A stretch of DNA of 12,812 nt from an uncultured Brevundimonas sp. (lineage in GTDB: Bacteria; Pseudomonadota; Alphaproteobacteria; Caulobacterales; Caulobacteraceae), in the NCBI GenBank assembly GCA_946481425.1, contig CAMLNT010000052.1, positions 1-12,812 on the forward strand, read 5' to 3'. Numbering within the stretch: position 1 is the stretch's first letter; each line of letters opens with the position of its first letter. Both the position numbers and the translations under genes were made by a program. Shown here one piece after another: positions 6,366 to 12,812 of the stretch. A model generated the notes under the pieces. It was not told the origin of the DNA, did no database searches, and saw only the letters and a list, made by a program, of their open reading frames with translations.

Positions 6366-6740
6366 TCAGGATGAGCGCTGTACGAAGACGACGCGGTTTC
6401 CGTCAGGATCGTCAACGGCCCACTCACGGGTGTCCCAGGTCTGATCAACGGGGCCCTGATGGAGCGGAGACCCGGTCCGGCGCGACGCGTCATGGCCGCG
6501 GGCCGTAACGGCCTAGAAAACCGCGTCCACATCCTCAACCGGCACTATGGTGGCCTGCCCGAACTGACCGTCGCCGGCATGGCTGGAGATGTGCACCTCC
6601 TCGCCCTCATGCAGCAGGATGGCGTAGGGCGGGTCGGCGCGTTCGGGCCAGACCCCTGCTAGCCGGAAGCCGAGCAAATCGACGTAGTGGGTAAGCGAGC
6701 GGTCGATGCCGCTGGATTTGACGACGGGGACGATGGACAT
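6366..6740 (-). pseudogene. VOC (glyoxalase/bleomycin-resistance) family gene interrupted by an in-frame amber codon
   Basis: The first 75 codons (6740-6516) encode a VOC N-terminal half starting [20 protein letters not shown], with [11 protein letters not shown] and the HISSHAGD segment, ending VEDVDAVF. TAG follows at 6515-6513. The same frame then continues without any shift for 48 codons to TGA (6368-6366). It contains the unmistakable VOC C-terminus QTWDTREWAVDDPDGNRVVF (100-119 if the stop counts as residue 76). A full product would have 124 residues, normal for single-domain VOC proteins. A perfect AAGGAG lies 8 nt before the ATG. So the gene is intact except for one stop codon: a recent nonsense mutation, a sequencing error or, less likely, amber readthrough. 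Relatives include glyoxalase I, fosfomycin- and bleomycin-resistance proteins; the specific role is unknown. It is divergent from metG by 75 bp. Confidence 0.85.
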
Positions 6741-6758
6741 GCGGCGCACTCCTTGAGG

Positions 6759-6787
6759 GTGACGGCGAAGCCTACGGCCTCTATATG
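6759..6787 (+). promoter_or_regulatory. Candidate metG promoter
   Basis: GTGACGG (6759-6765), a 14-nt gap, then TCTATATG (6780-6787) matches the Caulobacter housekeeping pattern TTGACGS-N10-14-GCTANAWC with one -35 and two -10 mismatches. It predicts a short leader of about 20-25 nt before the ATG at 6816. Confidence 0.45.
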
Positions 6788-6815
6788 CCACGGCTCCCAT
6801 ACCCTCTGGATTCCC

Positions 6816-8525
6816 ATGGCCCGCATCCTCGTCACCTCGGCGCTGCCCTACATCAACGGCATCAAGCACCTGGGGAACCTGGCGGGCTCGATGCTGCCGG
6901 CCGATGTGTGGAGCCGGTTCAAGCGCGGGCAGGGGCACGAGGTGCTCTACATCTGCGCCACCGACGAGCATGGGACGCCGGCCGAATTGGCCGCTGCCGC
7001 CGCTGGTCAGGACGTGCGGACCTATTGCGACGAGCAGCACGAAATCCAGAAGAAGGCCGGCGAGCAGTTCGGCCTGAGCTACGACTGGTTCGGTCGGTCC
7101 TCGAACGAACCCAACCGGCGGCTGACCCAGCATTTCGCGGCGAAGCTGGAGGAGAACGGCTTCATCGAGGAGCGCGTCGACCGCATGATCTATTCGATCG
7201 ACGACCAGCGCTTCCTGCCGGACCGCTACGTCGAGGGGACGTGCCCGCACTGTGGCTACGAGAAGGCGCGCGGGGACCAGTGCGACAACTGCGGGCGGCT
7301 GCTGGACCCGACAGACCTGAAGAACCCCTATTCGGCGGTGTCGGGCAGCCGGAACCTGGAAGTGCGCGACACGCGGCATCTCTATCTGTTGCAGACGAAG
7401 CTGGAGCAACCGATCCGCGACTGGATCGCGTCCAAGACCGGCTGGCAGACACTGGCCAAATCAATCGCGCTGAAACACCTCGATGAGGGCCTTATTGATC
7501 GCGGCATCACGCGCGACCTGAAGTGGGGCGTGCCGGTCGTGGGCGCCGACGGCGGGCCGCGTCCGGGGCTGGAAGGCAAGGTCTTCTATGTCTGGTTCGA
7601 CGCGCCCATCGAATACATCGGCGCCACTCAGGAGTGGGCGCAGGCGACGGGCCGGACCTGGCGCGACTGGTGGCGGCTGGACGAGGGGGCGGACGACGTC
7701 CGTTATGTCCAGTTCATGGGCAAGGACAATGTGGCGTTCCACACGGTCAGCTTCCCGGCGACCATCATCGGGTCGGGCGAACCGTGGAAGACGGTCGATC
7801 AGCTCAAGGCCTTCAATTGGCTGAACTGGTATGGCGGCAAGTTCTCGACCAGCCAGAACCGCGGCGTCTTCATGGACCAGGCGCTGGAGCTTCTACCGGC
7901 GGACTACTGGCGCTGGCATCTGACGGCCTATGGGCCGGAAGGCTCCGACGCGGCCTTCACCTGGGAGCAGTTCCAGTCGACGGTGAACAAGGATCTGGCG
8001 GATGTGCTGGGCAACTTCGTCAACCGCATCGTCAAATTCACCGAGTCCAAGTTCGACGGCGTCGTTCCGAGCGCAGGCCTGGCGGGGCCGCTGGAGTCCA
8101 AGCTCGAGGCCGACATCCGTGCCGGGATCGCCGAGGCGACCGAGGCCTTTGAGACGATGGAGTTCAGGAAAGCCTGTCAGGCCATCCGCGCGATCTGGGT
8201 GCTAGGCAACGAGTACCTCCAGGTCTCGGCTCCCTGGACCGCGTTCAAGACCGACCAGGACTATGCTGCCGTCGGCGTGCGGACCGGCCTGAATCTCGTG
8301 GCGCTGTTCGCCCGACTGGCGGCGCCGGTGATCCCGTTCTCGGCCGAGAAGATCGCGGCCTCGGTCGGGGCGACGGACCTGAGTTGGCCGTTGGTGGACG
8401 AAAACCTGTTCAGCGCCGTCCCGTCCAGCCGGGCGGTGGCGCATCAGGGCGTTCTGTTCGCCAAGATCGAGGATGCGCAGGTCGCTGAGTGGACCGAACG
8501 GTTCGGCGGCGCGGACGCGGTCTAG
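6816..8525 (+). CDS. metG: Methionyl-tRNA synthetase
   Basis: Charges tRNA-Met and initiator tRNA with methionine using ATP; cytoplasmic class I synthetase. 569 residues from the ATG at 6816, where the N-terminal strand [19 protein letters not shown] (3-21) begins; a longer frame upstream lacks family similarity. HLGN (18-21) is the HIGH-type ATP motif. One zinc knuckle is CPHCG with CDNCG (Cys143, 146, 156, 159). [11 protein letters not shown] (260-270) and KDNVAFHT (303-310) line the active site. The second signature reads KFSTS (342-346) instead of KMSKS. An alpha-helical anticodon-binding domain fills about 385-530. There is no C-terminal tRNA-binding (Trbp111-like) domain, so it is the short form. 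Shine-Dalgarno is weak (CTGGA). Its stop overlaps that of the convergent hydroxylase gene. Confidence 0.97.
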   Translation: MARILVTSALPYINGIKHLGNLAGSMLPADVWSRFKRGQGHEVLYICATDEHGTPAELAAAAAGQDVRTYCDEQHEIQKKAGEQFGLSYDWFGRSSNEPNRRLTQHFAAKLEENGFIEERVDRMIYSIDDQRFLPDRYVEGTCPHCGYEKARGDQCDNCGRLLDPTDLKNPYSAVSGSRNLEVRDTRHLYLLQTKLEQPIRDWIASKTGWQTLAKSIALKHLDEGLIDRGITRDLKWGVPVVGADGGPRPGLEGKVFYVWFDAPIEYIGATQEWAQATGRTWRDWWRLDEGADDVRYVQFMGKDNVAFHTVSFPATIIGSGEPWKTVDQLKAFNWLNWYGGKFSTSQNRGVFMDQALELLPADYWRWHLTAYGPEGSDAAFTWEQFQSTVNKDLADVLGNFVNRIVKFTESKFDGVVPSAGLAGPLESKLEADIRAGIAEATEAFETMEFRKACQAIRAIWVLGNEYLQVSAPWTAFKTDQDYAAVGVRTGLNLVALFARLAAPVIPFSAEKIAASVGATDLSWPLVDENLFSAVPSSRAVAHQGVLFAKIEDAQVAEWTERFGGADAV

Positions 8526-9679
8526 CCGACGAAGGTCTTCTTCGCCTCAAGCATGGCGTTGACCAACGCGCGCTCGGCCTCGCTGAGCAGCGGGTTCCAG
8601 ACATCGAAGATGAGGATGACGCGTAAGGAATCGGCGTCGTTCCAGGCCTCGTGCTCGATGGTGTCGTCAAAGACCCAGGCCTCGCCCATCTTCCATTCGC
8701 GGGTGTCGTTGCCGACACGGAACCGCGCCGGGCCCGGTAGCAACAGGGGCAGGTGGCACAGCAGGCGCACATTGGTCGAACCGGTGTGGGCCGGTATGTG
8801 GGTTCTCGCCTCAAGCGCGCTGAACATTGCGGTCGGGGCGTAGCCGGGCTGGCGGCAGACGGGCAGGCGCTCCAGCAGCGCAGCGGTTTGGGGGCAGGCC
8901 GCGCAGGCCGCCTCCTGACGCTGACCATCCCGCCAGAGGAAATAGGAGCTCCAGCGCCGGCTGTGGTTGAGCTCGCCCCACTGGTTCACGGGCGCGCCAC
9001 GCGGATACTGAATGTAGGGCGCAAGATCGGCGGCGCTGGCGGTCTCCAGCGCCTGTCGCATTTCATCCGCGATCACGTCGGTGGCGGCCTCGAGTTCAGA
9101 CAACCAAGGGAAGTGCGCCCGGTCGTGGAACGGGATCGCCGGCAGCCTGGGATAGTTGAGGAACAGCGGCTCGTGGACGTAGGCCTTCTTGACGCCTGCG
9201 AAGATGTCGAGCGCCTCGTCGAAGCGAGCCAGGTCGGCGCCTTTGAACTCGGCGCGAAGGTCCGCGACCGAGCCCGCGAGATAATCTCGCAACGCCGTGT
9301 CGGCGGCTGACAGGCGATCGCGCGCCCGGGTCAGTTGAGCGGCGGCGGGCGGTGGCAGCCGGTCGTCCGGCGGCGCGATCTTCACCACATTGCGGTAGGT
9401 ATCGAGGGCCGCCGGACCCTCGCCCACGGCGTCGAGGGTCGTGGCCTTCGAGAGCAGGGCCATGAAATGGTAGGGCTCGGCGGCCAGCACATCGTCGAGC
9501 GTGGCAAGCGCCCCGCGAAGATCGCCGCTTGCGCGTAGAATCGTCGCCCGGGCCATCCGCGAACGCGCGTTGGCGCCGCCAAGGGCCTCGGCCCGATCCA
9601 GCAGGTTCAGCGCTGTCGAAAGGTCCCTGCGGCCGAGAGCGGCCTCGGCCTGTCTGAGCAGGTCAGTCGCGTCGTTCAT
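8522..9679 (-). CDS. TPR-containing aspartyl/asparaginyl beta-hydroxylase
   Basis: A predicted Fe(II)/2-oxoglutarate-dependent dioxygenase of 385 residues, cytoplasmic (no signal or membrane segment). Residues 5-105 form TPR-like helical repeats with typical spacing, for example [20 protein letters not shown] (38-57). The AspH/lipid A LpxO-type domain covers about 195-365. [16 protein letters not shown] (297-312) supplies Fe ligand His298 and probable 2-oxoglutarate contact Arg305. The [19 protein letters not shown] block (321-339) leads to Fe ligand His343 in IEHEAW, and Arg353 is the probable second cosubstrate contact. Bacterial proteins with this TPR plus AspH layout are common in Alphaproteobacteria, but their protein substrates are mostly unknown. 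The ATG at 9679 has no clear Shine-Dalgarno. Its TAG stop shares CTAG with the metG stop. Confidence 0.92.
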   Translation of the reverse strand: MNDATDLLRQAEAALGRRDLSTALNLLDRAEALGGANARSRMARATILRASGDLRGALATLDDVLAAEPYHFMALLSKATTLDAVGEGPAALDTYRNVVKIAPPDDRLPPPAAAQLTRARDRLSAADTALRDYLAGSVADLRAEFKGADLARFDEALDIFAGVKKAYVHEPLFLNYPRLPAIPFHDRAHFPWLSELEAATDVIADEMRQALETASAADLAPYIQYPRGAPVNQWGELNHSRRWSSYFLWRDGQRQEAACAACPQTAALLERLPVCRQPGYAPTAMFSALEARTHIPAHTGSTNVRLLCHLPLLLPGPARFRVGNDTREWKMGEAWVFDDTIEHEAWNDADSLRVILIFDVWNPLLSEAERALVNAMLEAKKTFVG

Positions 9680-9751
9680 TCGAAGCCTAGCGCCGCAAGG
9701 CGGTACAGCTTGTCAGTGTGACCGCAGAGCCGTCGCGGGTAAACCGAAAAA

Positions 9752-9767
9752 TGTCTAAATTGCGACA
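9752..9767. promoter_or_regulatory. Palindromic operator-like site in the AspH/phosphate-operon divergent region
   Basis: TGTC-nn-AATT-nn-GACA, a 16-bp site with perfect outer and central symmetry. It stands in the 162-bp gap between the hydroxylase start (9679) and the DUF47 start (9842), about 72 bp from the former and 74 bp from the latter. It could be bound by a dimeric regulator. No regulator is identified, and it is not a PhoB direct-repeat site. Confidence 0.3.
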
Positions 9768-9783
9768 AGCGCAGAACGCTCCG

Positions 9784-9813
9784 TGGACGGAGCAGCGCGG
9801 ACTCGGCTAGACC
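9784..9813 (+). promoter_or_regulatory. Candidate promoter of the DUF47-pit-Nudix operon
   Basis: TGGACGG (9784-9790), 15 nt, then GCTAGACC (9806-9813) resembles the Caulobacter housekeeping consensus with one mismatch in each element and one extra spacer base. It predicts RNA starting near 9820, just before a perfect AAGGAGG at 9828-9834. Confidence 0.4.
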
Positions 9814-9841
9814 GCCTCATCAGCGCCAAGGAGGCCCCGGC

Positions 9842-10486
9842 ATGATGAGTTGGTTCCAGGCGCTGTTGCCGCGAGAGGACAAGTTTTTCGACCTGTTCGA
9901 GGCCCATTCCCGGACGCTCGTCGCCGGCGCGGAGGCGCTGAGCGGGGCCCTGACGGGCGGCCCCGAGACCCAGGCCTGGTGCGCCAAAATCATGGAGCAC
10001 GAGAACGCAGCGGATGCGGTGGCCCGCGACGTCCTCTACGCCGTCCGGCGCAGCTTCATCACCCCGTTCGACCGGTCCGACATCCGGGGCCTCACCAACT
10101 CGCTTGATGACACGATCGACCAAATGCAGAAGACCGCCAAGGCGATCTCCCTGTACGAGGTGTCCGAGTTCACCCCCAAGATGCGCGAGCTGGCCGGCAT
10201 CGCCGTGGAGTGCGCCGGCCTGACGCTGGAGGCGACCCAGAAACTCCACGACATGCATCGCAACCGGGACCGGCTGAACGAACTGACGGAACAGATCACG
10301 CGTCTGGAAGGCCGCTCGGACGACTGTTTCGACGAAGGGATGAAGGCGCTGTTCCTGGCGCACCGGACCGGCGACGCCATGGGCTTCATCATCGGCGCGG
10401 AGATCTATGACCATCTGGAGAAGGTGGTCGACCGCTTCGAGGATGTCGCGAACAGGATCAACGGCATCCTGGTCGAGCACCTCTAG
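9842..10486 (+). CDS. DUF47/PhoU-like Pit accessory protein
   Basis: 214 residues, all-helical, cytoplasmic. It belongs to the DUF47 family, PhoU-fold proteins that usually sit beside Pit transporters and are thought to control them. Acidic ExxxD-type motifs that bind metal in PhoU proteins are seen: EHENAAD (52-58), SLDDTIDQMQKTAK (87-100), EGRSDDCFDEG (156-166) and IYDHLEKVVDRFEDVAN (188-204). FITPFDRSDI (72-81) is a hallmark of the family. AAGGAGG lies 7 nt before the ATG at 9842; the second ATG is possible but less well spaced. Only 3 nt separate its stop from the pit start, so the two are almost certainly translationally coupled. Regulation of the transporter is inferred from family and context. 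Confidence 0.95.
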   Translation: MMSWFQALLPREDKFFDLFEAHSRTLVAGAEALSGALTGGPETQAWCAKIMEHENAADAVARDVLYAVRRSFITPFDRSDIRGLTNSLDDTIDQMQKTAKAISLYEVSEFTPKMRELAGIAVECAGLTLEATQKLHDMHRNRDRLNELTEQITRLEGRSDDCFDEGMKALFLAHRTGDAMGFIIGAEIYDHLEKVVDRFEDVANRINGILVEHL

Positions 10487-10489
10487 GCG

Positions 10490-11491
10490 ATGGACGTCGC
10501 GCTCATCATCCTGGTGCTCCTGATCGGCGTGGCGCTGGCGTTCGACTTCATGAACGGGCTCCATGATGCGGCGAACTCGATCGCGACCGTTGTGGCTACG
10601 CGGGTGCTGTCGCCGCCGCTGGCTGTCCTCTGGGCCGCCGGCTTCAACTTCGCGGCCTTTTTCGTGTTCGGGGTCGCGGTGGCCAACACCATCGGCAAGG
10701 GCATCATCTCGCCGGACATCATCTCGGACGCGGTGATCTTCGGCGCCCTGCTGGGCGGCATCACGTGGAACATCATAACCTGGCTGAGGGGCATCCCGTC
10801 GTCGAGCTCGCACGCCCTCGTGGGCGGGCTGCTGGGCGCCGGCGTGGCCAAGGCCGGACCAGGCGTGATCCAGATCGCAGGCGTGTCAAAGACGGTCTTT
10901 GCGATCTTCCTGTCGCCAACGGTGGGATTCATCCTGGCGCTCGTCCTGGTTCTGATCGTCTCCTGGCTGTTTTTGAAGGCCAATCCCGCGCTGGCCGAGC
11001 GGATCTTCCGGCGGCTCCAGCTGGTGTCCGCCGCTGCCTATTCGCTGGGCCACGGCGGCAATGACGCCCAGAAGACGATGGGGATCATCGCGGTCCTGCT
11101 CTATTCACGCGGCCTGCTCGGAGACGAGTTCCACGTGCCGTTCTGGGTGGTGATCACCTGCTACGTCGTCATTGCGCTGGGGACGCTTTGCGGCGGGTGG
11201 CGTATCGTCCACACCATGGGCTCCAAGATCACCCGCCTGACGCCCCAGCAGGGCTTCTGCGCCGAGACGGGCGGGGCAATCACCCTGTTCATCGCAACCC
11301 ACTTCGGCATCCCGGTCTCGACCACCCACACCATCACCGGCGCCATCGTCGGTGTCGGTGCGGCGCGCCGGGCGAGCGCGGTGCGGTGGAACGTGGCGCG
11401 TGGGATCGTCTTCGCGTGGTTTGTCACCCTGCCCGCGTGTGCCTTGATGGGCGCCGGCTTCTACTGGCTCGGCCGGCTGTTCCTGACCTGA
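10490..11491 (+). CDS. pit: Low-affinity inorganic phosphate transporter, Pit family
   Basis: Inner-membrane, proton-coupled symporter for phosphate (as metal-phosphate) of the PiT family. 333 residues, nearly all hydrophobic, with about ten predicted membrane spans. The duplicated PiT signatures are present in both halves: FMNGLHDAANSIATVVATRVL-type repeat from 20 to 40, and GHGGNDAQKTMGII at 187-200, with Asn22/Asp26 and Asn191/Asp192 the expected transport residues. The paired GIPSSSSHAL (101-110) and GIPVSTTHT (273-281) motifs also mark the internal repeat. The ATG at 10490 is 3 nt after the DUF47 stop and has only a weak ribosome site. The TGA stop shares one base with the Nudix start (TGATG). 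Confidence 0.96.
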   Translation: MDVALIILVLLIGVALAFDFMNGLHDAANSIATVVATRVLSPPLAVLWAAGFNFAAFFVFGVAVANTIGKGIISPDIISDAVIFGALLGGITWNIITWLRGIPSSSSHALVGGLLGAGVAKAGPGVIQIAGVSKTVFAIFLSPTVGFILALVLVLIVSWLFLKANPALAERIFRRLQLVSAAAYSLGHGGNDAQKTMGIIAVLLYSRGLLGDEFHVPFWVVITCYVVIALGTLCGGWRIVHTMGSKITRLTPQQGFCAETGGAITLFIATHFGIPVSTTHTITGAIVGVGAARRASAVRWNVARGIVFAWFVTLPACALMGAGFYWLGRLFLT

Positions 11492-11922
11492 TGGGGCGTG
11501 ACCGGACACATCGCGAGGCCCGCCGCCAGATCGGGGCGCTGTGCTGGCGCCGCGGCCGGTCAGGTGAGCTCCAGATCCTGCTGATCACCTCGCGTGACAC
11601 GGGGCGCTGGGTGACGCCCAAGGGCAATCCGATGCCCGGCCTGACCGACCCACTGTCGGCCGCCGAGGAGGCGTGGGAGGAGGCGGGCGTCCGAGGCCCC
11701 GTCAGCAAGACGCCGGTTGGCTCGTTCCACTACGGAAAGCGCCTGGCGAGCCGCGGCGTGCGCAGCACGGAGGTGACCGTCTATGCGCTCGAGGTGCAGA
11801 CGGAGTTCGACGACTGGGACGAGGCCCACGAGCGCTCGCGCCGCTGGTTCACGCCCGTCGAAGCCGTTGAAGCGGTCAACGAGCCCGAGCTGAAGGCAAT
11901 CATTGCGGCCTTCGATCCCTGA
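11491..11922 (+). CDS. Nudix hydrolase (DIPP-like subgroup)
   Basis: 143 residues, cytoplasmic; Nudix enzymes cleave a nucleoside or other diphosphate linked to a second group. The box region is WVTPKGNPMPG (40-50) followed by AAEEAWEEAGVRG (57-69). The metal-binding EExG core is intact (Glu60, Glu63, Glu64, Gly66), but the usual Arg before the first of these is Glu59, and the classical first Glu is absent. The PKG-x-P variant resembles the diphosphoinositol-polyphosphate phosphohydrolase/Ap4A-type group, so diadenosine polyphosphates, polyphosphate or similar are possible substrates; this is inference. The ATG overlaps the pit stop by one base, which places it in the phosphate operon and suggests a link to phosphate metabolism. 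The rplJ promoter begins 4 nt after its stop. Confidence 0.88.
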   Translation: MGRDRTHREARRQIGALCWRRGRSGELQILLITSRDTGRWVTPKGNPMPGLTDPLSAAEEAWEEAGVRGPVSKTPVGSFHYGKRLASRGVRSTEVTVYALEVQTEFDDWDEAHERSRRWFTPVEAVEAVNEPELKAIIAAFDP

Positions 11923-11926
11923 GGCG

Positions 11927-11954
11927 TTGATTTCCGCGGTTTTCCGTGTATAGA
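11927..11954 (+). promoter_or_regulatory. Promoter of the rplJL operon
   Basis: TTGATT (11927-11932), a 16-nt spacer and TATAGA (11949-11954) form one of the best sigma-70-type promoters in the window, starting 4 nt after the Nudix stop. Transcription should begin near 11961. This matches the need for strong ribosomal-protein expression. Confidence 0.65.
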
Positions 11955-11960
11955 GCGCCG

Positions 11961-12223
11961 CTTCCGCCGCAGCCCCGGGCTGAGGCGGTCCTGTCCGAGA
12001 ACTTCGGGGCGAGGGGGCCACCCTTGCCGTAAGTGTCAGAGAGCCCTCTGGCGCCGTGGGGAGACGGGGAAAGTCCCGAACCGATCCGCAGCCTTCGTGG
12101 CCGGTCGGCGACGGGCGTTCCTTCGGACAGTTTCACGGTTCACCGCCCCGGCATTGTCGGGGTGACTGGATCGTTTTCGGCGTTCGCAATCCCGCGGGCG
12201 TCGAACTTCGTAAGGAGACCGCA
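11961..12223 (+). promoter_or_regulatory. Long structured rplJ 5' leader, probable L10 leader
   Basis: The 301-bp gap before rplJ (11923-12223) has no gene I can support. After the promoter it would be a leader of about 260 nt. Visible hairpins are CCGCC/CAGCC paired with GGCTG/GGCGG (11964-11988), CGGG/CCCG (12065-12078), CCCCG/CGGGG (12146-12162) and GTTCG/CGAAC (12182-12206), the last ending 5 nt before AAGGAG (12212-12217). In many bacteria L10, with L7/L12, binds its own leader and represses translation. Position and length fit that, but I have not matched the kink-turn consensus base by base. Confidence 0.5.
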
Positions 12224-12739
12224 ATGGACCGCGCTCAAAAAGCGGCTTCGATTGAAGACATCAAAGGTGTCTTCGCCGATGCCGGCGCCGTCGTCGTGAC
12301 CCACAACCTGGGTCTGACCGTTGCGGAAATGACTGACCTGCGTCTGAAGCTTCGGGCTGAAGGCGCGGCTCTCAAGGTGGTGAAGAACACCCTGGCCCAG
12401 AAGGCTCTGGACGGTTCGGCGGGTGAAGCGGGCGATCGCCTGTTTTCCGGCCCGGTCGCCATCGCCTATGCGCCGGATCCCGTTTCCGCCGCCAAGGTCG
12501 TGACCGATTTCGCCAAGGGCAACGACAAGTTCGTCGTCGTCGGCGGCATCATGGACACGACCGTGCTGGACGCCAAAGGCGTTTCGGCCCTGGCCACCCT
12601 GCCGTCGCTCGATCAGCTGCGCGGCAAGATCATCGGGCTCATCCAGGCTCCGGCGACCAAGGTCGCGGGCGTCCTGCAGGCTCCGGCCGGCCAGCTGGCT
12701 CGTGTCTTCAGCGCCTACGGCGCCAAGGACGCGGCCTAG
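12224..12739 (+). CDS. rplJ: 50S ribosomal protein L10
   Basis: L10 anchors the L7/L12 stalk to 23S rRNA and helps recruit translation factors. 171 residues, normal for the family. The N-terminal rRNA-binding domain shows AVVVTHNLGLTVAEMTDLRL (22-41) and LKVVKNTLAQKAL (50-62). GPVAIAY (76-82) and TLPSLDQLRGKIIGLIQAPA (125-144) are conserved. The Ala-rich C-terminal helix (about 145-171) is the L12-binding arm. AAGGAG lies 6 nt before the ATG at 12224. rplL follows after 48 nt. The gene immediately upstream is a Nudix hydrolase, not rplA, so the rplKA genes are not adjacent here. Confidence 0.97.
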   Translation: MDRAQKAASIEDIKGVFADAGAVVVTHNLGLTVAEMTDLRLKLRAEGAALKVVKNTLAQKALDGSAGEAGDRLFSGPVAIAYAPDPVSAAKVVTDFAKGNDKFVVVGGIMDTTVLDAKGVSALATLPSLDQLRGKIIGLIQAPATKVAGVLQAPAGQLARVFSAYGAKDAA

Positions 12740-12787
12740 GTCATCTCCGCTTCTTAAGAAACCAACTGAAACCCAAGGAACCGAACC

Positions 12788-12812
12788 ATGTCGAAGCTCG
12801 ACAAGATCGTTG
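12788..12812 (+). CDS. rplL: 50S ribosomal protein L7/L12, first 8 codons only
   Basis: The window ends after MSKLDKIV, the usual L7/L12 N-terminus, which forms the dimer that binds L10. AAGGAA (12775-12780) lies 7 nt before the ATG. Its place directly after rplJ supports the call; about 115 residues lie outside the window. The 48-nt gap after rplJ shows no terminator, so the genes are co-transcribed. Confidence 0.9.

Noticed and set aside
6687..6815. N-terminal extension of metG
   Set aside because: It would run antisense through the start of the VOC gene and through the metG promoter; MetRS similarity begins at the ATG at 6816.
6513..7409. Possible long N-terminal extension of the VOC protein inside metG
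   Set aside because: The extension is antisense to metG and has no VOC similarity; the real start at 6740 has a perfect AAGGAG.
9711..9726. TGTCA as a possible PhoB (Pho box) half-site upstream of the phosphate operon
   Set aside because: There is no second TGTCA at the 11-bp spacing required for a Pho box, so no PhoB control is claimed.
9755..10813. 352-codon minus-strand open frame over the DUF47/pit genes
   Set aside because: Antisense shadow; the plus strand encodes textbook DUF47 and Pit proteins with good coupling.
12751..12760. Perfect 10-bp palindrome TTCTTAAGAA between rplJ and rplL
   Set aside because: Too short and AT-rich to act as a terminator, and without further context it is likely to be chance; the operon must continue into rplL.

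Overview
The window is a GC-rich, densely packed bacterial chromosome segment. Gene content and codon use suggest an alphaproteobacterium, most likely of the Caulobacterales (Brevundimonas/Caulobacter type). Two control signals agree: -35/-10 elements resembling the Caulobacter housekeeping consensus, and one site with the alphaproteobacterial LexA layout (GTTC-N7-GTTC). There is no phage, transposon, CRISPR or defence island. The genes are core metabolism, translation and small accessory genes.

Layout. Positions 1-970 (minus) hold the N-terminal 323 codons of fumarase C, running off the left edge. A small RusA-family Holliday-junction resolvase (1046-1402, plus) faces three minus-strand genes: an exported hypothetical protein, a GFA/CENP-V-fold zinc protein and an exported C13 (legumain/caspase-like) peptidase with 16 consecutive prolines. 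The GFA gene has a promoter whose -10 box lies inside a textbook alphaproteobacterial LexA site. Divergent from the C13 gene is an exported M28 zinc peptidase. It abuts, with no spacer, a convergent lipoprotein cytochrome c, preceded on the minus strand by an HSL-type alpha/beta hydrolase, tRNA-Thr(UGU) and a VOC-family gene. The VOC gene is broken by one in-frame amber codon, and its frame and family motifs continue past the stop. The tRNA 3' CCA lies only 12 nt before the hydrolase ATG.

The plus strand then carries metG (methionyl-tRNA synthetase). Its stop codon overlaps that of a convergent TPR-aspartyl/asparaginyl beta-hydroxylase in a shared CTAG. Next is a phosphate operon, DUF47/PhoU-like accessory protein, Pit transporter and Nudix hydrolase, with a 3-nt gap and then a 1-nt overlap. 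A strong promoter directly after the Nudix stop starts a roughly 260-nt structured leader for rplJ (L10), followed by the first codons of rplL (L7/L12).

How the genes work together: DUF47-Pit-Nudix is the clearest functional unit. rplJ-rplL is the start of the usual L10-L12(-rpoBC) operon and is probably autoregulated through its leader. The hydrolase and cytochrome c genes may be read from the tRNA-Thr promoter. I see no obviously new multi-gene system. The observations most worth checking are the LexA box on the GFA promoter, the amber-interrupted VOC gene and the tRNA-mRNA fusion layout.
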